Shown: positions 1-7,834, counted from the first letter of the stretch. The stretch: 22,410 bases of DNA from Bacteroidales bacterium UBA4284 (GCA_002395925.1 DGVM01000034.1:1-22410); one strand, 5' to 3'. Numbers and translations are program-made. The notes: generated by a model not told the origin, from the letters alone.

Positions 1-2
1 AC

Positions 3-266
3 GCCCAGCTCAAGATTTTCATGACCGCATCGGAGCAGGTGCGCGCCCGGCGCCGCTACGACGAGCTCGTTCAAAAGGGCGAAAACCCTTCGCTGGAAGA
101 CGTCGTAGCCAACCTGCGTGAGCGCGACTATATCGACTCCCACCGGGAAACCGCCCCTCTGCGCCGGGCCGCCGACGCATTCGAGCTCGACAATTCCGAA
201 ATGACCTTCGAAGAGGAACTTGCCTGGGTGCAGGGCCTCATCCAGGGCAAGTTCGGAATCTTATGA
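3..266 (+). CDS. cmk: Cytidylate kinase, C-terminal part (5' end outside window)
   Basis: This is the last 87 codons of a CMP/dCMP kinase, the cytosolic enzyme that phosphorylates CMP and dCMP with ATP in pyrimidine nucleotide supply. The frame is open to the left edge. The visible part starts with KIFMTAS and continues with the arginine-rich stretch VRARRRYDEL, then NLRERDYIDSHRE, TAPLRRAADA and LDNSEMTFEE, which together form the LID region and the C-terminal nucleotide-binding part typical of bacterial Cmk. An internal ATG at 21 is not the real start, because the homologous sequence continues upstream of it. The stop codon overlaps the ispH start by 4 bases (ATGA), so the two genes are probably co-translated. 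The family call is secure; the catalytic P-loop lies outside the window. Confidence 0.93.
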   Translation, partial: AQLKIFMTASEQVRARRRYDELVQKGENPSLEDVVANLRERDYIDSHRETAPLRRAADAFELDNSEMTFEEELAWVQGLIQGKFGIL

Positions 267-1129
267 TAAAAGTTACGATAGACCCGGGTTCCGGCTTCTG
301 CGGAGGCGTAATACGCGCTATCAGCACAGCCGAAGAATACCTATCAAAAGGCTCCGGCCCGCTGTACTCGCTCGGCGAGATGGTCCACAACGAGGAGGAA
401 CTCGCACGCCTCGGCTCGCTGGGTCTGGTAACCATAGGCGGAGGCGAGGCCGCATCCCTGCCGCCGGGCAGCCGGGTAATCATCCGAGCCCACGGAGAAC
501 CGCCCGCAACCTATGAACGCCTAAGCGCAGCGGGCATTTCGGTAATCGACTGCACCTGTCCCGTAGTCCTCCGGCTCCAGCAGAAGATAAGGCTGGCGGC
601 CGAACGTTCCAGCGTGGTGATTTTCGGGAAGATAGGCCACCCGGAGGTGCTTGGGCTGCTGGGACAGACCCAAGGGCGCGCCGTCGTGGTGGAAGATATT
701 CAGGGGCTGGAAGCGGCCATCTCGGACGGACGGTTGCCGTCCGAGGGCAGCATTGAGCTCTTCTCCCAGACCACCAAAAGTCCCGAGGAGTACGCCCTGA
801 TTGCCGGCCGTCTGAAAGAATGGGCGGCAGGACGCCTGACGGTCAACGACACCATCTGTGCCCAGGTTTCGTCCCGGCACAAAAAGCTGACCGACTTCGC
901 CTCACGCCACGACGTGGTGATCTTCGTGGCCGGAGGGGCAAGTTCCAACGGAAAAGTGCTTTTCGAGCTGTGCCGCAGGGCCAATCCCCGCAGCTACCTC
1001 ATAGGCAGAGCGGACGAAGTCGAGCCGCAATGGCTCGAGGGAGCAGGCAGCGCCGGAGTGTGCGGAGCCACCTCAACCCCGCGATGGCTTCTGGAGCAGG
1101 TGGCCCATGCAATCGAAAATTTGCATTAA
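263..1129 (+). CDS. ispH: 4-hydroxy-3-methylbut-2-enyl diphosphate reductase
   Basis: IspH (LytB) is the last enzyme of the MEP isoprenoid pathway. It reduces HMBPP to IPP and DMAPP with a [4Fe-4S] cluster. The protein is 288 residues, a normal length. The three cluster cysteines are visible as C13 (SGFCGG), C99 (DCTCP) and C199 (NDTICA). Substrate-binding residues of the family are also present: H42 in MVHNEE, H77 in RAHGEP, H126 and E128 in GHPEV, T170 in SQTT, the S227-S228-N229 triplet and S271 near the end. One variation is GFCGGV in place of the more usual GFCFGV after the first cysteine. The ATG at 263 overlaps the cmk stop, and the efp promoter lies partly inside the last codons. Identity is very likely; the cmk-ispH pairing has been seen in other bacteria. 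Confidence 0.96.
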   Translation: MIKVTIDPGSGFCGGVIRAISTAEEYLSKGSGPLYSLGEMVHNEEELARLGSLGLVTIGGGEAASLPPGSRVIIRAHGEPPATYERLSAAGISVIDCTCPVVLRLQQKIRLAAERSSVVIFGKIGHPEVLGLLGQTQGRAVVVEDIQGLEAAISDGRLPSEGSIELFSQTTKSPEEYALIAGRLKEWAAGRLTVNDTICAQVSSRHKKLTDFASRHDVVIFVAGGASSNGKVLFELCRRANPRSYLIGRADEVEPQWLEGAGSAGVCGATSTPRWLLEQVAHAIENLH

Positions 1130-1151
1130 TCCATACATTTAAGTACATTTG
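1120..1151 (+). promoter_or_regulatory. Bacteroidetes-type promoter for efp
   Basis: TTTG at 1120-1123 is followed, after 20 bases, by TACATTTG at 1144-1151. This is an exact match to the Bacteroidetes primary sigma factor consensus TTTG-N19-21-TAnnTTTG. The -33 element overlaps the last codons of ispH. Transcription would begin near 1156 and leave a short A-rich leader of about 20 bases before the efp ATG at 1176. The match is seen directly; the start site is inferred. Confidence 0.8.
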
Positions 1152-1175
1152 TAAGTTAAACTAAATAAACAGAAC

Positions 1176-1742
1176 ATGGCAACAACAGCAGACTTCAAGA
1201 ACGGTCTTTACCTCAAGTTCAACGACAAACCCTGTATGATAGTATGGTTCCAGCACGTCAAGCCCGGCAAAGGTCCCGCTTTCGTGAAGACCAAACTCCG
1301 CAATCTCGAGAACGGCCGCATCCTTGAGAACACTTTCACCGCCGGCGCCAAGATCGAAACCATCGAGGTCGAGCGCAGGCCCTACCAGTTCCTTTACGAC
1401 GACGGCGAGTACTTCAACTTCATGCACGAAGAGACTTACGAGCAGATCACCCTCCCCCACGACGTAGTGGAGAATGCCGACCTCATGAAAGAAGGCCAGC
1501 ACGTGGAGATGATGTTCGTAACCGGCGACGAGGAAAGATGCCTCACCTGCGAACTCCCTACCTACGTAACCCTCGAGGTCACCTACAGCGAGCCTGCAGT
1601 AAAGGGCAACACCGCATCTTCTTCCGCACTTAAGGAGGTCACTCTGGAGACCGGCGCCAAGATCATGGTTCCCCTCTTCATCGAAACCGGCGAAAAGATT
1701 ACTGTCAACACCACCGACCGCTCCTACGGACAGAGAGTTTAA
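1176..1742 (+). CDS. efp: Translation elongation factor P
   Basis: EF-P binds between the P and E sites of stalled ribosomes and promotes peptide-bond formation at polyproline stretches. The 188-residue length is standard for the three-domain bacterial protein. Domain I is an N-terminal KOW-like barrel with the modification loop VKPGKGPAF, whose tip residue is K32. Two OB-like domains follow, with RRPYQFLY and FMHEETYEQI in the middle and TDRSYGQRV at the C-terminus. A lysine at the loop tip rules out EarP-type arginine rhamnosylation; which modification, if any, is used here cannot be seen, and no modification gene lies in the window. The gene has its own promoter just upstream. A nucleoside hydrolase gene begins 20 bases after the stop. 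Confidence 0.97.
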   Translation: MATTADFKNGLYLKFNDKPCMIVWFQHVKPGKGPAFVKTKLRNLENGRILENTFTAGAKIETIEVERRPYQFLYDDGEYFNFMHEETYEQITLPHDVVENADLMKEGQHVEMMFVTGDEERCLTCELPTYVTLEVTYSEPAVKGNTASSSALKEVTLETGAKIMVPLFIETGEKITVNTTDRSYGQRV

Positions 1743-1762
1743 TCATTGATATCCATACAGTT

Positions 1763-3124
1763 ATGCGCAAAGGCCTCTCCATTATCATACTGCTTGCCGT
1801 AAGCCTTTTTGCATCGGCGCAGGTAAAGCTCTCCGACAAAGAGCTTTATAATGCAATCTGGGCCATGGGACAGATGTTTCCCGATGGCTTTACCCTCGAC
1901 CTCAACACCATGCGCCAGCCTTCCAGCGGACTCATGGTTTCGTATGCGGCGACCCAGAACAGTTTCGACAAGAAGAGCATCCCTGCAGTCGTCAAGCACG
2001 CCCGCGCGCATAACGGCCTCGTCGGCGGATGGAGAGACCCCGAAACCGGCAGGTACTACTTCGACAGCACCCGCTGCTTCCCCGAGGACAGTCTTGCCGC
2101 AGCGCTCGCATTCGCCCGCGAAAACGGCCAGCACACCGTGTACGACGCAGGCAAGGGCATCGACATCAAGTCCAATTACGAGCAGCGGGACTGCCGCATC
2201 ATTTTCGACTGCGACATGGGCTCCAGCACGGACGACCTGTTCGCCCTCATGATGCTCTACCGCTACATGGACATGAAGCGCTGCACCCTTCTCGGAGTCA
2301 TCGTGGACCGTATGGGAGCCGCCAATGCCGACGCAGTGGACATCATGAACAACTTCTACGGCTATCCCCAGATACCCGTAGGCCTGGAAAGGGCCGGCAT
2401 CAAGGACCCCAAGGTGTTCATCCCCTACCACAACGTAGCCTATGCACGCAGCGAGGATTCCGAGCCCCTGTTCCACCAGAGCTACAAAGCCAAGGGCGAG
2501 TACCCCGAGGCCTACAAGCTCTACCGCAAGATTCTCAGCGAGCAGCCCGACCACAGCGTGACCATAGCGTCCGTAGGTTTCGTGACTTCGCTCGCCCGTC
2601 TCCTGCAATCGGTCCCCGACGAGCTTTCCCCGCTCAACGGAGTCGAGCTCGTACGCACCAAGGTCAAGGATATATACCTGATGGGAGGCGTGTTCGGCGA
2701 GGCGGTGGAGCCCGATTACAACTTCACCCAGGCCATCGACTTCTCACTCAAATTCTTTGAGCTCTGGCCCAAGGAACTCGACATGGTCTTCTCGCCCGGC
2801 GAGGTCGGAGACCCCCTGCGTTACCCCGACGAGCAGGTCCTTGCCGACATAAACTGGACCGACATCCATCCCATCAAGTGGGTGTATGAGTACCTCCAGT
2901 GCGACACGGGCCAGAAGATGTGGGATCCGCTCGCCGTCATCAACGCTGTAGAAGGCGACGACATCTACACCCTCTCGGAGCGCGGATGGGTGGAGCTCAC
3001 CCCCAAGGGCGAGACCATCTTCACTCCCGATCCCAAGGGCAACTGCCGCTACCAGCTGCCCGGCGACGAGAAGTGGAGCGATACCGTACTCAAGTACATC
3101 CGTTTGATGGCAATCCAGCACTGA
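1763..3124 (+). CDS. Secreted nucleoside hydrolase-like protein with extra N-terminal module
   Basis: This is a 453-residue exported protein. A signal peptide covers residues 1-19 (hydrophobic LSIIILLAVSLFA, probable cut after ASA). Residues from about 145 to the end resemble the inosine-uridine nucleoside N-ribohydrolase family, which splits nucleosides into base and ribose using a calcium-bound aspartate cluster. The cluster motif is DCDMGSSTDD at 149-158, a variant of the classical DTDPGxDD with extra residues. A later aspartate is D388 in WDPLAVINAV, and YLMGGV (305-310) matches the conserved core. The family's usual TN pair is TS here (VGFVTSLARL). Residues 22-135 form a separate module with TQNSF, VGGWRDPETGRYYFDS and ENGQHTVYD, which I do not assign. 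It may recycle nucleosides in the periplasm. The substrate is unknown. Confidence 0.8.
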   Translation: MRKGLSIIILLAVSLFASAQVKLSDKELYNAIWAMGQMFPDGFTLDLNTMRQPSSGLMVSYAATQNSFDKKSIPAVVKHARAHNGLVGGWRDPETGRYYFDSTRCFPEDSLAAALAFARENGQHTVYDAGKGIDIKSNYEQRDCRIIFDCDMGSSTDDLFALMMLYRYMDMKRCTLLGVIVDRMGAANADAVDIMNNFYGYPQIPVGLERAGIKDPKVFIPYHNVAYARSEDSEPLFHQSYKAKGEYPEAYKLYRKILSEQPDHSVTIASVGFVTSLARLLQSVPDELSPLNGVELVRTKVKDIYLMGGVFGEAVEPDYNFTQAIDFSLKFFELWPKELDMVFSPGEVGDPLRYPDEQVLADINWTDIHPIKWVYEYLQCDTGQKMWDPLAVINAVEGDDIYTLSERGWVELTPKGETIFTPDPKGNCRYQLPGDEKWSDTVLKYIRLMAIQH

Positions 3125-3164
3125 GCAAGCTCAGCGCCGGATATTCCATAGGCTTTAGCCCGGC
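3121..3164 (+). other. Inverted repeats in the gap before the alarmone operon
   Basis: The 60-base gap before the synthetase gene contains CTGAGCAAGCTCAG (3121-3134), which overlaps the preceding stop codon. It is followed by GCCGG (3136-3140) that can pair with CCGGC (3160-3164), and by the small alternative hairpin GGCTTTAGCC (3151-3160). The last two pairings share base 3160 and are mutually exclusive. No U-tract follows, so this is not a standard terminator, and I find no TAnnTTTG promoter element in the gap. It may be chance or a short regulatory leader. Confidence 0.3.
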
Positions 3165-3184
3165 AAAATCCGACAGAGTCAGAA

Positions 3185-4249
3185 ATGTCTTCCAACTACC
3201 ATCTGGACGCCCATTGTGAGGCGATACTTCAAGAATACCGCGACCTCCTGCCTCGTTTCCGGGAGGTCGCTTCGCAGGTACACGAAACGCTCAGCGACAC
3301 TTTCCGCGAGGCGGGACTGCTGGTGACGGCCATCGAGTCGCGCGTCAAGACCGAGGAATCCCTCGCGGGCAAGCTCGAGCTCAAAGGCAGCAAATACAAG
3401 TCCCTGGCGGACATTACCGATATAGTGGGCCTAAGGGTCATCACCTTTTACATCGACGACGTCGACAAGGTCGCATCGGCGATCGAGCGTCTCTTCACAA
3501 TAGACTGGGAGAACTCCGTCGATAAGCGCAAGGCTCACGAGATAGACAGTTTCGGCTACCTGTCGCTGCACTACATCTGCTCGCTCAAGGATTTCCCCTA
3601 CCGCTTCGAAATCCAGATGCGCACCATCCTGCAGCACGCCTGGGCCAACATGAACCACGATACGGGATACAAGAGCGGCGTAGAAGTCCCCCGGGAGCAT
3701 CTGCGCAACCTCAACCGCCTCGCAGGCATGCTGGAGCTCGTGGACGAGCAGTTCAGCCTTCTGCGCAGCCAGATCACCGATTACCGCAGAAGGGTCAAGG
3801 CACTCGTGGCATCGGGCGACCTGTCCGAGGTGCCGCTCGACGGCGACACCTTCCGCAGCTACCTCAACCTCATGCCTTTCGACGCCCTCAACCGCAGGAT
3901 CGCCTCCGTCAACCAGGCAGAAATCCAGGAAGTTTCCCTGATGCCTTATCTCGCAGTCTTCAAAGGGCTCGGATGCAAGACCCTGGCCGACCTTGCCGAC
4001 ATTATCCGCAATTACTCAGAAGGTGCATACCAGCTGGCCTGTTACCAGATAGGCCTCACCGACCTCGACATCATCTCCTCATCCCTGGGCCCGCAGGACC
4101 TTTGCATCGCCTACATACTCAAGAACGGCGGCGGCAAGGCAGGCATACGCAACTTGTTCGATGTGTTGAACGGGCCTTCAGAAAGCAACGAGATGATGGC
4201 GGAGATGCTTATCCAGCAGGCAGTTGACCTTCCGTTCATGAATCAGTAA
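3185..4249 (+). CDS. RelA/SpoT-type (p)ppGpp synthetase with unassigned C-terminal half
   Basis: The protein has 354 residues. Residues about 40-200 form a RelA/SpoT nucleotidyltransferase domain, which transfers pyrophosphate from ATP to GTP or GDP to make the alarmone (p)ppGpp. Motifs seen are SRVKTEESL (R53, K55), DITDIVGLRV (D79), FGYLSLHY (123-130) and EIQMRTILQHAWANMNHD (E142, Q144, R146). There is no HD hydrolase domain and no TGS or ACT regulatory domain, so it is not a long Rel or SpoT. It is longer than ordinary small alarmone synthetases, and residues 205-354 form a probably helical extension (for example NQAEIQEVSLMPYLAVFKG and KNGGGKAGIRNLFD) that I cannot name. The gene for a matching hydrolase begins 3 bases downstream. 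Family call sure; the exact product and regulation are not. Confidence 0.88.
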   Translation: MSSNYHLDAHCEAILQEYRDLLPRFREVASQVHETLSDTFREAGLLVTAIESRVKTEESLAGKLELKGSKYKSLADITDIVGLRVITFYIDDVDKVASAIERLFTIDWENSVDKRKAHEIDSFGYLSLHYICSLKDFPYRFEIQMRTILQHAWANMNHDTGYKSGVEVPREHLRNLNRLAGMLELVDEQFSLLRSQITDYRRRVKALVASGDLSEVPLDGDTFRSYLNLMPFDALNRRIASVNQAEIQEVSLMPYLAVFKGLGCKTLADLADIIRNYSEGAYQLACYQIGLTDLDIISSSLGPQDLCIAYILKNGGGKAGIRNLFDVLNGPSESNEMMAEMLIQQAVDLPFMNQ

Positions 4250-4252
4250 ACC

Positions 4253-4840
4253 ATGGCAAACAAAGCTCTCGACACAAGCCTCCTCGACCGCGCCATAGTC
4301 TTCGCAGTCAAGGCGCATGCCGGCACCGAAAGGCGCGGCAAAGGATTCCCCTACATCGTGCACCCCATGGAAGCGATGGAAATCGTCGCCACGATAACAT
4401 CCGACCAGGAACTTCTGGCCGCCGCCGTCCTTCACGACACAGTCGAGGATACCGGCGTCACGGTGGAACAGCTCCGGGAAGAATTCGGAGAGAGAGTCGC
4501 ACGCATAGTGGAGGCGGAGAGTGACAAGTTTACGGAAGGAATCAGCGAGGAAGACAGCTGGCACGACCGCAAGCAGGCGGCGATCACCCGCCTGGCCAAT
4601 GCGTCGCACGAGGCAAAGATAGTAGCCCTGGGCGACAAGCTTTCCAACATGAGGGCGATAGCCCGCGACTATGCCGTAATGGGCGACGGTCTGTGGAACA
4701 TCTTCCACGCCAAAGACCCTGCAGAGCATGCCTGGCACTACCGGGGACTTGCAGATTCACTGCGCGAGCTGCAAGGAACACCCGCATTCGAAGAATTTCA
4801 GTCACTTGTAGATAAAGTATTCGGAAATGGAAGCAATTAA
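4253..4840 (+). CDS. HD-domain phosphohydrolase, small alarmone hydrolase type
   Basis: A 195-residue single-domain HD protein, close in size to stand-alone (p)ppGpp hydrolases of the Mesh1/SAH type, which remove the 3'-pyrophosphate from (p)ppGpp. The metal ligands of this family are all present: H37 in YIVHPMEA, H61-D62 in LHDTVEDT, the E65-D66 pair in the same motif, and D128 with N132 in LGDKLSNMR. The preceding ERRGKGFPYI stretch matches the guanine-side binding region of the family. It starts 3 bases after the synthetase gene, so synthesis and hydrolysis, which sit in one chain in Rel, are split into two adjacent proteins here. Its stop overlaps the next gene by 14 bases. Other substrates cannot be excluded from sequence alone. 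Confidence 0.85.
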   Translation: MANKALDTSLLDRAIVFAVKAHAGTERRGKGFPYIVHPMEAMEIVATITSDQELLAAAVLHDTVEDTGVTVEQLREEFGERVARIVEAESDKFTEGISEEDSWHDRKQAAITRLANASHEAKIVALGDKLSNMRAIARDYAVMGDGLWNIFHAKDPAEHAWHYRGLADSLRELQGTPAFEEFQSLVDKVFGNGSN

Positions 4841-5657
4841 GATATCCCTGGACGATTACGTCCTCTCCGGCGGCGGCGCCAACGGAGAAAGCTACGACCA
4901 CAAGACCGACCCTTCGGTCATGCTCAAGCTCTACTTCCCCGGTAAGATCCAGCAGCCGCTGGACGAGATGCTCCTGGCGCGCAAGGTGTATGCCGCCGGT
5001 ATCCCCACCCCCGAGCCCGGCGACTACGTAGTGACCCCAGACGGCCGCTACGGCATACGCTTCCACCGCATCATCGGCAAGAAGTCCTACGCAAGGGCGA
5101 CCGGCGACGACCCGCAGAATGTCGCAAACTACGCCGCGGAGTTCGCACAAATGTGTATAGGACTGCATTCCACCCATGTGGACACATCACAGTTCGAGAA
5201 CGTCAAGGACCGTTACTACAGGCTGCTTGAGCAGAACCCGTTCTTTACGCCGGCCCAGAAAGACAAGATAGGCAAGTTCATTTCCGACGTCCCCGATGAA
5301 GACACCGCCATCCACGGAGACCTGCAATACGGCAACGCCATCTTCGTATCCGACAAGAAGTATTTCATAGATCTGGGAGACTTCTGCTACGGCAATCACC
5401 TTTTCGACGTAGCCATGGTCTATGTGTGCTGCTGCCTCAGCGACGAAGGCTTCATCCAGGAAGCCTTCCACATGCCCAAAAGCCTCGCGCAGCAGTTCTG
5501 GGCCGCTTTTGTACCGGTTTATTTCGGAGCGGACCGCCCGCTGCACGAAATCGAAGAAATGATACGTCCCTTCGCGGGACTCAAGACCCTTATCATAGAG
5601 CGCGACACCAAGCGCCCTATGCCTGAATTCCGAGCCGCATTAGAAGCCATATTATGA
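4827..5657 (+). CDS. APH-family phosphotransferase-like protein, substrate unknown
   Basis: This 276-residue protein has the aminoglycoside phosphotransferase/choline kinase-like fold. Visible motifs are a glycine-rich N-terminus (LSGGGANGES), a likely ATP-binding lysine K34 in VMLKLY, the catalytic loop HGDLQYGN (H163, D165, N170) and the metal-binding IDLGD (D182). It resembles the small-molecule or protein kinase-like family known from Fibrobacter and other gut bacteria (TIGR02172 type, from memory) rather than a true resistance enzyme. Its start lies inside the end of the HD gene (14-base overlap), and its stop overlaps the next gene by 4 bases (ATGA), so it is an integral member of the signalling operon. 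Phosphorylation of a small molecule or of a partner protein is equally possible. Confidence 0.8.
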   Translation: MEAIKISLDDYVLSGGGANGESYDHKTDPSVMLKLYFPGKIQQPLDEMLLARKVYAAGIPTPEPGDYVVTPDGRYGIRFHRIIGKKSYARATGDDPQNVANYAAEFAQMCIGLHSTHVDTSQFENVKDRYYRLLEQNPFFTPAQKDKIGKFISDVPDEDTAIHGDLQYGNAIFVSDKKYFIDLGDFCYGNHLFDVAMVYVCCCLSDEGFIQEAFHMPKSLAQQFWAAFVPVYFGADRPLHEIEEMIRPFAGLKTLIIERDTKRPMPEFRAALEAIL

Positions 5658-7834
5658 CAATCTTAAACAAACAGTTTGTCCGCAAGGCAGCCGGAGCCGG
5701 CCTGCTTCTGGTCATAGTTGCGGCCGTAACCCTCGAGGCGACGTCCATCATCCAGTATTTCTTTGCCAAGAAAGGCATACAGGAAGAGGCGGCCATGAGG
5801 GCGGAAAGCGAGCTCAAGACCACCGAGGCCAGGATTACCGACATCATCAACCAGGCAGAATCCGCCGTACGCAACAACGTATGGATTGCCCGGTGGTGCC
5901 TCAACTACCCCGACAGTCTTCCTATGGTAGCGTACCGCCTGATGCAGGACAATCCTATAGTGGTAGGCTCCACGGTCGCCCTCGTGCCCGGATACAACAA
6001 GCGCCGGCCACTGTTCTCCCCGTATGCGCTCAGGGACGGCGACTCCATAAGCATCAAGAGCCTGGCCACCCAGGAATACGATTATCCTTCCCAAGAATGG
6101 TTCACAAAACCCATCGAGACCGGGAAGGGATACTGGTCGGAGCCTTATATCGACGATGGCGGCGGCAACATGCTCATGACCACTTACTCCGTGCCCATAA
6201 CCGACAACGATGGCAGGACCGCAGGTGTGCTTACGGCCGACATATCGCTCGACTGGCTCACCGAGCTAATGGGGAACATAAACGTATATCCGAACGCTTA
6301 CAACATGCTGGTGAGCCGCGACGGGCAGCTGATGGTATGCCCCGTGGAAACGCTTGTAATGCACTCCACGATACAGGAGATTGCATCCCGCGACGAAGAC
6401 AGCACCAACATGAAGAGAATCAACTCCGCGATGATGTCCGGCAAATCGGGCAGCATGGAGGTCAAGCTCCGTGGCGTCAAGACGAGCGTTTTCTTCCAGC
6501 CCGTGGAACAGACGGGATGGTTCATGTCGATAATAATCCCCGATTCAGAAATATACGGAAGGATAAAGAAGGTCGGCGGACTGGTTTCTATCCTTCAGAT
6601 TCTGGGCATCCTGATGCTCATCGTCATCCTGTGGTCGGTCATCAAAAGCCAGGACAAGTATACAGCCCTCAGCGAAAAGAAGAACCGCATGGAGAGCGAG
6701 CTCAAGATCGGCAGCGCAATACAGATGTCCATGGTTCCCAAGATATTCCCTCCCTTCCCCGAGAGGAGCGACCTCGACATGGCGGCTTCCATCGTGCCGG
6801 CCAAGGAGGTCGGCGGCGACCTGTACGATTTCTACATCAACGACGAACTGCTGTACTTCTGCATAGGCGACGTGTCCGGAAAGGGCGTTCCGGCTTCGCT
6901 CGTGATGGCTATCACCAGGACTCTGTTCCGCACCGCTTCGGCTCACGAACTCAGCCCCCGCAATGTCGTATCCAAGATGAACGACAGCATGTCGGACATG
7001 AACGAGAACAACATGTTCGTGACTTTCTTCTGCGGCATACTCGACCTTAAGACAGGGCATCTGCGCTACTGCAACGCCGGTCACAACGCTCCGCTTATGT
7101 TCACCAACGATATCAAGGAACTCGAAGTGGAGCCCAACCTGCCCCTTGGCATAGTCAACGGCATGCAGTTCGTGGAGCAGGAGACGGACATGTCTTACGA
7201 CGATGCCATCTTCCTTTACACCGACGGCGTTACCGAAGCCGAGAACATCAACAACGAGCTCTACGGCGAAGACAGGATGATGGATGTCCTCCATACCCGC
7301 CGAAACGCGGTGGACCAGCTCAAGACCCTTCAGGAGTCGGTCAAGGAGTTCGTCGGAGATGCTCCGCAGAGCGACGACCGTACCGTACTGTTCATCCATT
7401 ACCTCAACAAAAACGTAACACCATCTTCGGAGAAGCACCTCATCCTGCACAATGACATCAAGCAGATTTCCCGGCTCTCGGAGTTCATGGAGCAGATTGC
7501 AGAAGAGAACGGTCTCGACCAGATGCTGTCCATGAATATCAACCTTGCCGTAGAAGAAGCCGTTACAAACGTCATCCTCTATGCCTACTCCGACAAGGAA
7601 GGGCTTGTTGACATCGAAGCCCGCAAGGAAAACGGCGCGCTTCGCTTCGTCATCACCGACAGCGGCAAGCCGTTCGACCCCACCTCGGTTCCAGAGGCCG
7701 ACACCAGCCTGGACGTATCCGACCGGCCAATAGGCGGACTCGGAGTTTACCTCGTACGCAAGCTGATGGACTCGGTCAGCTACAAACGCACAAACGGCAA
7801 GAACATATTAACGCTAATTAAGACAATAGAATAA
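5654..7834 (+). CDS. Membrane sensor: dCache-type domain, SpoIIE/PP2C phosphatase and RsbW-like kinase in one chain
   Basis: 726 residues. A first membrane helix spans about 11-36 and a second about 307-330. Between them lies an extracytoplasmic region of dCache type, with WFTKPIETGKGYWSEPYIDD and TYSVPITDNDG at 149-187. The cytoplasmic SpoIIE/PP2C Ser/Thr phosphatase covers about 375-582: VGGDLYDF, GDVSGKGVPA (405-414), AGHNAP (475-480), LYTDGVTEA (521-529) and SDDRT (573-577) supply the metal-binding aspartates. Residues about 598-724 are a GHKL ATPase like RsbW/SpoIIAB, with the N box EEAVTN (634-639), ITDSGKPFDP and GGLGVYLVRK. The chain thus holds both the phosphatase and the kinase of a partner switch. 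The STAS substrate gene overlaps its stop by 1 base. The signal sensed is unknown. Confidence 0.92.
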   Translation: MTILNKQFVRKAAGAGLLLVIVAAVTLEATSIIQYFFAKKGIQEEAAMRAESELKTTEARITDIINQAESAVRNNVWIARWCLNYPDSLPMVAYRLMQDNPIVVGSTVALVPGYNKRRPLFSPYALRDGDSISIKSLATQEYDYPSQEWFTKPIETGKGYWSEPYIDDGGGNMLMTTYSVPITDNDGRTAGVLTADISLDWLTELMGNINVYPNAYNMLVSRDGQLMVCPVETLVMHSTIQEIASRDEDSTNMKRINSAMMSGKSGSMEVKLRGVKTSVFFQPVEQTGWFMSIIIPDSEIYGRIKKVGGLVSILQILGILMLIVILWSVIKSQDKYTALSEKKNRMESELKIGSAIQMSMVPKIFPPFPERSDLDMAASIVPAKEVGGDLYDFYINDELLYFCIGDVSGKGVPASLVMAITRTLFRTASAHELSPRNVVSKMNDSMSDMNENNMFVTFFCGILDLKTGHLRYCNAGHNAPLMFTNDIKELEVEPNLPLGIVNGMQFVEQETDMSYDDAIFLYTDGVTEAENINNELYGEDRMMDVLHTRRNAVDQLKTLQESVKEFVGDAPQSDDRTVLFIHYLNKNVTPSSEKHLILHNDIKQISRLSEFMEQIAEENGLDQMLSMNINLAVEEAVTNVILYAYSDKEGLVDIEARKENGALRFVITDSGKPFDPTSVPEADTSLDVSDRPIGGLGVYLVRKLMDSVSYKRTNGKNILTLIKTIE

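Noticed and set aside
1739..2608. A 289-codon open frame opposite the nucleoside hydrolase
   Set aside because: The opposite strand has a signal peptide and clear hydrolase motifs, and this frame has none.
4827..5657. Aminoglycoside resistance gene
   Set aside because: Only the kinase fold is shared; the embedding in a signalling operon and the sequence style do not support a resistance function.
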